The notes under the pieces were generated by a model that saw only the letters and a program-made list of their open reading frames with translations, was not told the origin of the DNA and searched no databases. Below are positions 56,022-64,000 of a stretch of 64,000 nucleotides of DNA, one piece after another; within the stretch, counting starts at the first letter, position 1, and each line of letters opens with the position of its first letter. Position numbers and translations under genes: made by a program. Source of the DNA: Lenzites betulinus (lineage: Eukaryota; Basidiomycota; Agaricomycetes; Polyporales; Polyporaceae); contig JABYQU010000038.1 in assembly GCA_022264855.1 (NCBI GenBank), positions 186,001-250,000 on the forward strand, read 5' to 3'.

Positions 56022-58854
56022 CTACGAGGCGCCGCCCAGACTTTGGCCCTGACTCTGACTCTGGCCATGCCCTTGTCCTTGGGCGGACCGGCGCTCGCGA
56101 TCGAGGCTCAGCCGCCACGACGGAGGTGCAACCCATGACCTGCGCGTTGTCGACGTATGCGCCGACCGTGGCGGGCGGGCGCCGTACCCCCGCGCGGGCG
56201 GTGAGTCTGGAGTCTGTGGTGAAGGGGGAGGGTACACGGCGCCCGCGGAGTGCGGCGGACGCGACGGGTACGCGGGAGATGGGGGGCCAAGGGCCTGCGC
56301 TTGCTGCGCGGAGGGCGAGGTCGGCGAGTGTGGGGACGGAGGTGATGACAGGGATTGGGGAGTGCGCGGCGTGGATGGTGTAGGGGGCGATTGGGGGGTG
56401 CGGGGCGAGGGAGGTGAGCTCCGCAGGGTGCGGGAAAGGCGGGGGAAGGGGCGGGAGAGCGGCCGCGCGGGGTCTGGGGGCGCCTCGTCGACGACGACGA
56501 CTTCCTCCGTGACTTGCACGATGAGCTGGCCAGGAAGCGAGCGCGTGTGGTCTGGCTCGTCTCCGTGGCCCCGCCCGTCGTCTGCTGTACGCGGGCGGCG
56601 CATCGCGAGCAGCTTCGGGAGAACGTTCGTTGCTGACATGGGCCCGAGGGAGCCCGTGAGCGACGGCTTCTTTGAGAGGTCGCCGTCTTCGCGCGACCCG
56701 TTGCTTCGGCCAAACTCGGTGAGGGGATGCGCGCCCTCGCCGTCCGCGCTCTCACTGGCATGTCGGCCTGCGTGGCCGTCGTCATCCTCTTCCTCGTACA
56801 GGCCATACTCGTCCTCGTGCCCTGACTGCTCGAACGTGAGAATCGGGGCGCCGAGGTTGCCAATGATGCTGGATTCGAACGTCTTTGCTGACATGTCGGC
56901 CGCAGCAGTGAGCTGATAGGATTCGCCCATGCCGGTAGAAGCAGCGAAACGGCCGCCGGAGAAGCTCCGTATGACGGGTCCGCGCCGCAGCACCTCCGAG
57001 CGGAGGTTGAGCATGAGTCGTGAGACCATCAGGCTTGTAATGCTAGAATACATGTGAGTTTGAGAACATGCAATAGTTACAATGACAGGAAATGCCAGGT
57101 ATTACGAGAGCGTACGTACAGCGTGCTGAAGGAGGCGTTGATGACCTTGAGATCGGGCTGCTGGATGCGTTAGCACGGCATTGCGCGCATTAGCCCCCAA
57201 ACGCGCGGTCGCAGGACCGCGGACTCACAGTAGCAAGCTAAATGTGAAAATGATCATGTCAGACATTTGCGCGACCCGGGCGGTAGGAATGTGTACGTAC
57301 GATGAACATCAAGACAGTCACGAGGTTAGAGACGAAGATCGCCGCGAAGTACATGATACCTGTGAGGATCAGCATCATTAGCGTTCGTGCGACTTGAATA
57401 AGGAATCGGGCTGCTGGGCCGGAGTGACAGCTCATAGCTGTGCAACACCCATAGATGCAGCAGCATGAGCGTACATACCATCGCGCATGATGATCGTGAT
57501 CAACGACTGTGCATCTCCTATCATGGTTCGCCTGTACAACTGGATGGTGCGGTAGAGCGTCGCGAAGAAAACGACCGAGTCTGTGGGGCGCCAAAAATGG
57601 ACTCGTCAGCGTCCGATGGGAAGACCACAGCGGGCGCGGGCAACGTTACCAAACACGAGCTCCGCTACCCAGGTGTAAATGATACGATCCCCACTGCATG
57701 CCAAGACCAAAGCAGTTAGTCAGAGCAAGCCACAGACAGGGGGCTGGGAGAGTGGGCGCCCAGCCACGCCCGCGGTATCGGTACTCACGGTGACGATTTT
57801 CCGGTGAGTATACACCCGACGAGCCCTGACGACGGATCGCACCATGAGTCACGACGAACGGGATAGGAGCAGGCACAGCGTCCTGTGGGTCCATACCTGG
57901 TGGGAGCTGGAGCATTGTGCCGTCGGTAAATGCCCACTGTTGTGAAAGCGGCATGAGCGACCTTGCAACGCGTTGGGACTCGGAATAGACAATGACATAC
58001 GATCTTGATACCGAGTTCCAAGACGAGCAGGGCACCAAAGCCATAGAGGACGACATTACTCTTGGAGTAGATTGAATATAATCGTAGGATGAAGATGACT
58101 GTGTGGCGCGTTAGCTCGCCGGTAACGTGAAAACGAACACGAATAGCACGTACCTCCGACAGCAGTTGCAGTGAAGATCTTGAGCACCTCGGGATACAAG
58201 ACGTAGCGTTGACATGTAGCCTTGGACCATGAAGGATCGTGAAAAGCTGTGCAAGCGGCGCAATACATCAACGTCAGCGCCGCCGGCCAAGAAGGAAGCG
58301 AGGCGGCGCGCGACCTCCGCGGTTACGTACAAACGATAATGACGATGTATCCCAGCGGGGAGAGGTAGCGGTTCTAGTGTTGATCGACACAGTTAGCCTT
58401 CACTAGCGCGAGGGGGATGGACTCGGGGTACTGACGAGGAACCACAAGACGGTCGCACCGGTGAAGCGCTGCTTCCAGATCTTCTCGACCTCGTCGCCAA
58501 AGGTTATTGCAATGTCGTAGAAGATCATGACTAGAACGAGAGTGTGCGTACACGGTGTGCCCGTTAGTGCATGAACCGGCATGTCTCAGATGCGGCGACA
58601 CAGAGGACGCGCCGTTAACGAGGACGCACCACAGGAAGCCAAAGAGAACATCTTGGCGGCCAATCTATGGGGAGCGAGCAAGGACGGATCAGTGATTGAG
58701 TTGGTGCGGCTATACTGCGCGCAACGACGGGGCGTCGATCTCGCTCGCGCGCGCGCGCTGGTCGAAGAGCTGCAGCCCCCTCGGCGCGCGATGGCACTCA
58801 CAGATGTTCTGCCGTGGTGGCAAGCTGCGCGGGGGACAGTTGTTCTGCGCTCAT
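56022..58854 (-). CDS. DUF6533-type seven-helix membrane protein with long disordered tail
   Basis: About nine exons from MSAEQLSPAQLATTAEHL. The basidiomycete DUF6533 signature is clear: MIFYDIAITFGDEVEKIWKQ, then FTGATVLWFLNRYLSPLGYIVIIV. More hydrophobic exons follow (VLYPEVLKIFTATAVG; VLYGFGALLVLELGIKI; YFAAIFVSNLVTVLMFI). The helix block ends with the conserved SLMVSRLMLNLRSEV. After this the C-terminal about 330 residues are polar and low complexity: an acidic patch (EYGLYEEEDDDGH), RR- and P/S-rich stretches (TPQSPPTPSTPRTPQ), and a Q/S-rich end. These proteins are very common in mushroom-forming fungi, and their function is not known; a receptor-like role is only a guess from topology. 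Exon 1 is joined to ..LAAKMFSLASCV by an intron at about 58677-58798. Confidence 0.82.
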
Positions 58855-60771
58855 GGCTGCTGCACACACTGGGCCGCCCGGCCTGGGACGGCGGGGTTAT
58901 AAGGAACGGCTGGAGTGCCTAGAGCAGGATGGGCGATGGCGGAGAACGAAGAAAGGAGCGGGAGGTCGGGGGGAGGAAGAGAGAGTAGGTGGGGACGGCG
59001 TGAGCAGAAACCCTGCGTGAAGGGCGAAGGCAGGGAGACGACCCGAGCGGGATGGGAGCGTTCCACGGGTGGCTAATTGAGGGCGGGCGGGGAAGGCGTT
59101 AACGCATTTCGTCAGGAATAATTCAGGCCTGCCAGCTAATCTGACGGCCGGGCGAGAGCTTGCTTCGGCGGGCATCGATGCATCCCTCGCCCAAGCAGCT
59201 GCAAAGAACGCGCCCGAGCCCACGGCCTCCGCCCCCACGCCTTCACGTGGACGCGTGTCCGCGCCGGGGCGCGAAGGCTTCTTGCTCAGCCCGCTGACCG
59301 CCCCTTCGCTCCCATCAGTCACCCCAGTTCGTTCCATTCAATCCCATCACTCCGTCTTCGAGTTATGTGTCCATCCCCCCACCGCCCCCGCGCGCTCACG
59401 TCGCTCTTGTCGCCCATACCGCCTGCTGGCAATGGATGCATCGCCGAGGTGCACGCGTCACCAGCCGCGGCGGCACAGCAGTGGTGGAGAAACATAACCT
59501 GTGTCTCAACGTTGTTTGGCATGTGAGATGCAACCAGTCCGATCGCCACTCACCACCGGACACAAATTATACCTCCTCCAATCGCAGCCTGTTAGCGCAG
59601 GCACACGGGGGCCTCTGGGGGCCTCCAGGATCTGTCCATCGCCCAGCGTTGCCGCCCAGGTGCAGGCTCTGATCCAAATGACGAGCGGAACCGAGATTCC
59701 GGGCACGCAGTCTATCAAGATCTAGGCCTGCGGCCTTCAGACTGCTTGAGCTTCTCCGACGCATGAATACTGAAATATTTGCTCAGCTGCGGACATGGAA
59801 TGGGGATCACCGCCGCTTGCGCCGTCGGCCTCTGTCGGCCTGTCATGTCCAGAGCACCATCGCCGTTCTCGCGGCGTTCATATTACGACAGCGCCGCCCC
59901 CGGACTTCTTGTGTATGCGCAGCGAACACGTCCATTGTCGACGGCGTACCCGGGCAGAAGAATCGCGCGATGGACGGTCGAGTCACCGCGCACTCGTGAG
60001 CGATCGTACTAGCAGCCAGGAGCAGATGGGCCAAGAGCCTCCGTGAGGAGCTAGAGATTCGTATTATGCCGGTCAGTGAGGGGCCGGGGAGGATGCCGCG
60101 CCGTGGAGCCCTGAACCTTTCCGCGGTGGGAGAATCAGGCCAGAGTTGACGTCGTCCGGCGATAGCGTTCAGGCACGCTGACAAGTAAACCTCGAGGAGA
60201 TGAAGTTTGTCGATGGCAACAATCGGTGGTGCCATGACCCACGGTGGACTGGGAGAGGTTGTGTGCGATGATATGATGGAGGTGTTTGTCGGCTCCGGCT
60301 GACTTTGCCCGATCATAGCAGAGCCTCCGGTGGCCGTGTCTAAATATTCAGCGCTCAGCGATCACTGGCTATCACATGCAGCATCTCTCGCACATCAACC
60401 TGAAGCACTGAGCACGGAGCAGCATCGACATTGGTGCGCTAGCAGAAAACGTTCCTAAAACTATTGGGCAAGTCCACTCATGCTCGCTCGGCCGTAAGAC
60501 TAAGAACGTCTCACTCACAGATTTTGCGTGACGGTCACGTGCCGTCCACCACGCGTCGACGCGCTCGCGATCGACGACGAGGCGGTCGTCCGCGTCAGCC
60601 GCCGTCGTGGCCTTTGTGCGCGAGCCAGCCTCATCGTCAGCCGCGATGAGCAGCTCGTACAAGACGACGTGCGGGGGATGGAGTAAAATATATCCCTCCC
60701 TCGCACGCACCCCTTCTACCGGCCCGCCCTAACACGTCCGCTCCTTCAACATCGGCAAGAGACCCACCAAG
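58855..60771. other. 1.9 kb without a recognised gene
   Basis: It separates the DUF6533 gene from the next plus-strand gene and should contain both promoters. Open frames are short and not conserved. No RNA gene or repeat was recognised. Confidence 0.5.
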
Positions 60772-61355
60772 ATGGTCGAATACCACTTCGGACTTACCCC
60801 AGGTACGCCTCTCAACTACACACAAGGAGCCTCGAACTGATCATATCGTCCGCAGGCGTCATCGTGGGCCTTATTCTGGTGCTCTTCGTCCTCACTGCCA
60901 TGCTCGTGTCGACCGTAGTCGTCGTGTGGCGCTCCCGCCCCGCCGCCCTTGCGCGCGCACACCAGAAGCAGCTCGAGGCCCGCCAGCAAGCCCGAAGCGC
61001 ATCCAATGACCTCGAAAGCGGTCATAGCCCCACCCTCGACAAGCCGCGCATTTCGAGCGAGCTCCCCGTGAGCATCCTTAGGAAGCACCTGGAGGACGCC
61101 ACAGAAGATGACGAGAGCATGGACGGTTCGCCGGAGCCTGAGACTCCGCAGCTTGGGCACGGACATGGGCCCTCGGCGGTGAACGTCATCATTGCAACCG
61201 ATGGGGCAGGCGGCGTCGAAGTGCGCGTAACGCCTCCGACGCCCTCACAATCCATGGCGGCGCTCGCGGGCAAACCGAAGGCGGAACGTCGCGTGCGGTT
61301 CGAGACGCTCGGGGGCGTGCAGGGCGAACATGAATCGGTGTGGTGGTTCATCTGA
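60772..61355 (+). CDS. Small single-pass membrane protein, uncharacterised
   Basis: Two exons; the first codes MVEYHFGLTPG and the second begins VIVGLILVLFVLTAMLVSTVVVVW, one strong membrane helix near the N-terminus. The tail (about 140 residues) is polar: RSRPAALARAHQKQLEARQQ, an acidic segment (LEDATEDDESMDGSPEPE), and an end SVWWFI after RRVRFETLGG. There is no signal-peptide cleavage context, so a type III/Nout anchor is likely. I know no family for it. The coherent intron (GTACGC..CGCAG), clean helix and codon use support a real gene. Confidence 0.65.
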
Positions 61356-61707
61356 TCCCCGGTTCATATCGCCGAGTACGTTTGGGGGAGGGCACGAGGG
61401 CGCATTGTTCCGTACTGTATGCTTGCTTGACCTACGGGTTTCCATTCTTTTCAGTATCCATGCCGTTTTTACGAAGCTTCAGAAGTTCCATCCGCCTTCC
61501 AGAAGCGAGCAAGCATAAATGTAGCTCACGAAGTTCGGGGCGGTCCGAGTGCAACTCAGCATATATGCGTTCGTCGCCCCGGCGATCTACGCTCTCGCAC
61601 CAGCCTTGTCCCGTCCAATCGCATGCTACTGTCGGTCATTCATGTCAACATCCTTCGGAGTAAGGGAAACGTACTTATTTGAAGACAATCCCAACAAATC
61701 CAATAAT
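61356..61707. other. Convergent intergenic, no gene seen
   Basis: It holds the 3' ends of the small membrane protein and the cupin. Nothing else was recognised. Confidence 0.5.
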
Positions 61708-62207
61708 CTACTCCCCAATCACGTACGTGCACCCTTGGTTTCCCATCCAGACTTCGTGCGTCTTGCCCGCTGGAACGTCGATGCGCGCCCCAGGACCGAA
61801 CGTCTCCTTCTTGTCCGGCTCGTCACCCGGATAGGTCACAGTAAATTCCCCCGAGACGATGAGATGCGTCGTGAGGCCATCGTGTCGGTGCGGAGGGTAG
61901 TGTGCGTTCCTGATGATCCACCCCATCCAGAATCCGTTATGTCCCCGACACGATTCGTGTAGAGATGGTGAGGTACACGCGGGGAGCGCGAGTAGCGACG
62001 TTCGGTAGTTGCAATTCGGCGGTGCGGCAGAAGAGACAAGACCGGCGTTAAGCTCTCGCATTCACACCGTCGGGTAGGAGTGGTAAAAGGAGAAAATGGA
62101 AGGGTTCGAGGAAAGATGGAGAGAACTGCGGCACGTTGACACTCACGGTCTATCCGTCCACGTGTAAACGGTTGCGAAGCCCCAGGAACGTACTTGAGCC
62201 TCAGCAT
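61708..62207 (-). CDS. Small single-domain cupin
   Basis: Exon 1 reads MLRLKYVPGASQPFTRGRID, the usual start of fungal single-domain cupins. Exon 2 contains AHYPPHRHDGLTTHLIVSGEFTVTYPG (cupin motif 1, with H-x-H and a later H), then KKETFGPGARIDVPAGKTHEVWMGNQGCTYVIGE (motif 2, with P-x-G-x-x-H). The stop is TAG at 61708-61710. The exact joint between the exons is unsure: a donor GTGAGT at about 62151 is clear, but the acceptor may be near 62054 or further in. Such cupins bind a metal through the His cluster; the reaction is unknown. The length, about 110-140 residues, fits the family. Confidence 0.72.
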
Positions 62208-62815
62208 CCTGTCGAGAGAGTGAAGACATGGTTCTGGGAGTGACAGACGGAGCTAGTTGAGCAGAGAGATCGACAGCCGAGCGACTGAGAGTGAGAACCA
62301 GCGCAAGGTTATTGTTGCAAGAGGGAAACTAAGTCGTCATGCGGGGCGCGAAGGAGCTCCACCGTGAGTGCCAGAGTGACCGTGGCAGAATGCTTCCGAG
62401 AGCCAAGGTAACAGATTTGGATACGAAGACATCCAGACAAGGTAGAGTGAGAGTAACTCTTGCAGAGGACGTGAGCAGCTTGAAAATTTGTTTCTCATGT
62501 CAGCTGGCATACCTTTGGAAAGTTTGTCGGCAAACGACGCGGGTGGAGAGAGACTAAGTACAGCTTGAAGTTAAGAGTCGGCAGAGACATCGCGATGGGC
62601 GCCTACAAGTGTCTTGCTGATAGCGTGACGGCGTTACATGTATCACGCGCCGATCGTCACACCAAAATTCAGCGAGCGCCCGTAAAGGTGTGCAAGGGCG
62701 CTCTTCTCAGGGACTTCAAGTTCTGGCTTTGCTGCCAGTACCTGTACTGTTCTCGCTGTCGACAACCCCTCAGTGGATAAAACTACCGCCCATTAACGAC
62801 CGTTCCGCTTTATAA
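62208..62815. other. Divergent intergenic, no gene seen
   Basis: 608 bases lie between the cupin start and the PINX1-type start. TATAAATG at 62811 overlaps the latter's ATG, so it is not a normal TATA position. No other element was recognised. Confidence 0.45.
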
Positions 62816-64000
62816 ATGGGTTTGTCTGGCCGCAAAACAAAGCAGCGCATCCCGAACGACCCGCGCAACCTCGCATGGGCAAACGGTGCATCCCCCTGCT
62901 CTTTACGCATTCTACTTCCTCCTTCTAACTGCACCCACATCGCGTTCACTAGATGCAACCAAGTTCGGTGCCGCGTACCTCGCGAAGTTTGGCTGGGACT
63001 CCTCGCAGGGCCTCGGCGTGTCCGGCGAGGGCCGCACGAAGGCGATATCCGTCACCCAGAAGCTGGACATGCTCGGCATCGGCGCGGACCATCGTAACAG
63101 CCAGGAGGGGACCGCGTGGAAGCAGAACAAGGACTTTGAGAACTTGCTTAAGCGGCTGAATGCTGCGAACGGGACCGTGGAGGAGGAGGAAATCGCGATG
63201 AAGGTGGACGGGTTCATACGCGCTGGGCCGGGGGCCGGCGCAGAGACCGTACCTGAAGATGAAGCTCAAGCGGACGAGGCGGTGGTGGACGCGAAGGCCG
63301 ATGGGAAAAAGTCGAAGGACAAGAAGCGGAAGAAGGGGTCGAACGAGGAGGATGGCGAAGGGAGGAAGAAGAAACACAAGAAGAGCAAGTCCTTTGTGGA
63401 TCAGTCTGACTCCGAGGCCGAGTCCAAGAAAGACAAGAAGAAAAAGAAGAAGCAGGGTACATCGGAGGAGGAGGCTGCCGCTATCCCCACCCCCTCGAAG
63501 GATGAGCCGACCGCTGCACAAGCCGCGCCGGCAAGGTCGAAAGCGTGAGTGCGCCATTCCGCTCATCTGCTGGACCACCTTCCGGATCCTACCCGCTGAG
63601 TTCACGAACCATCGTGCATTAGCTCGCATGTGCCTTTTGGGCTCGCGAGTTCGACATTTACTCCGCCGTTATCCCGTTATTCAATAAGCTAACGACCCGT
63701 CCCCACAGACCGCGCATCCACCGCGCCCGGCACATGGCCGCCAAAAACCTCGCTTCCAAGTCCGCCGCGTCCATCGCCGAAATCCTCGGCATCGCGCCGG
63801 ACGCCAGCACCCCCGTCTCCGGGTCCGCCACGCCCTACTCCGCCTTCTCGTCCGCCCTCACATCGCCTTATCCCTCCACGCCTTACGAGCCCGGGCCTCC
63901 AAGCACCGCCGGGCCCTCGGGCTCCGCGGCACCCGCCACGATGCAGGTGCAGGCGGTAGACTTGAAGCTGCAGGAACTCACGGTCTCGACCAAGAGCGTC
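62816..64000 (+). CDS. PXR1: PINX1/Gno1 G-patch protein (partial, runs off the window)
   Basis: Exon 1 is MGLSGRKTKQRIPNDPRNLAWAN and joins to DATKFGAAYLAKFGWDSSQGLGVSGEGRT, that is the G-patch (GWxxxxGLG). It continues HRNSQEGTAWKQNKDFENLLKRLN, as in Gno1/PINX1. A long Lys-rich stretch follows (KKSKDKKRKKG; KKKHKKSKS; KKDKKKKKKQG). Exon 3, from about 63710, reads PRIHRARHMAAKNLASKSAASIAEILGI. The C-terminus lies outside the window. The family activates the Prp43 helicase in rRNA and snoRNA maturation and, in animals, restrains telomerase. The start and the G-patch make the call secure. Confidence 0.92.

Noticed and set aside
62811..62818. TATAAATG as the TATA box of the PINX1-type gene
   Set aside because: It overlaps the start codon itself, so it cannot be a normally placed TATA element.
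1..64000. CRISPR arrays, prophage, insertion sequences or biosynthetic clusters
   Set aside because: No regularly spaced repeats, integrases or transposases were seen; the single NRPS-like gene is Lys2, a primary-metabolism enzyme.

Overview
The window is nuclear DNA of a filamentous basidiomycete, most likely an Agaricomycete. The reasons are many short GT..AG introns of about 50-60 bases, strong GC3 bias in well-conserved genes, a basidiomycete-type DUF6533 seven-helix protein, and an ordinary fungal housekeeping set (lysine via alpha-aminoadipate, GPI anchors, mitotic cyclin). Nothing looks bacterial, and there is no CRISPR array, intact transposon or gene cluster for a secondary metabolite. 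Exon structures were assembled by eye from splice sites and family conservation. Outer CDS limits are mostly solid, while internal junctions are approximate.

Layout. 1-328: 3' end of a SURF4/Erv29 cargo receptor. 329-3740: a long stretch with no gene I can support. 3741-5071: an orphan multi-helix membrane protein. 5158-7819: two GNAT acetyltransferase genes that form a tandem duplication including their flanks. 8488-11151: Enp2/NOL10. 11617-13726: a coiled-coil, His-rich protein. 14183-15138: DJ-1/PfpI. 15713-19858: mitochondrial IleRS, divergent from a B-type cyclin (20127-22141). 23005-25552: ProRS. 26114-27992: an OSBP-type lipid transfer protein. 28721-28805: an intron-containing tRNA-Val. 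29005-30856: PIG-A/GPI3. 31078-33213: an NCS1 permease. 33238-35605 and 35872-38201: divergent carboxyltransferase and biotin-carboxylase/BCCP subunits of one acyl-CoA carboxylase. 38422-42949: Lys2. 43330-45627: an RBR E3 ligase with C2H2-like fingers. 46016-48415: a mitochondrial DEAD-box helicase. 48680-50292: a KHDC4-like KH protein. About 50.9-51.8 kb: an F-box relic. 52558-54282: an Erg26-like SDR. 56022-58854: the DUF6533 protein. 60772-61355: a small single-pass membrane protein. 61708-62207: a cupin. 62816 to the end: PINX1/Gno1 (partial).

Genes that work together. The carboxylase pair shares a 266-base divergent promoter and looks like a two-subunit enzyme separate from the fused fungal ACC1. 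Enp2 and PINX1/Gno1 both belong to nucleolar ribosome biogenesis. IleRS and the DEAD-box helicase serve mitochondrial gene expression, and ProRS has an open in-frame extension that could be a mitochondrial leader. Erv29, PIG-A, the OSBP protein and the Erg26-like SDR all act at the ER and in lipids. Head-to-head pairs with short shared promoters recur: IleRS/cyclin, carboxylase subunits, helicase/KH, Lys2/RBR and coiled-coil/DJ-1.

I found no clearly new defence or mobile system. The most interesting items are the divergent acyl-CoA carboxylase locus, the GNAT tandem duplication with diverged promoter and C-terminus, the possible dual-start ProRS, and an MCB-like ACGCGT site between the cyclin and IleRS.
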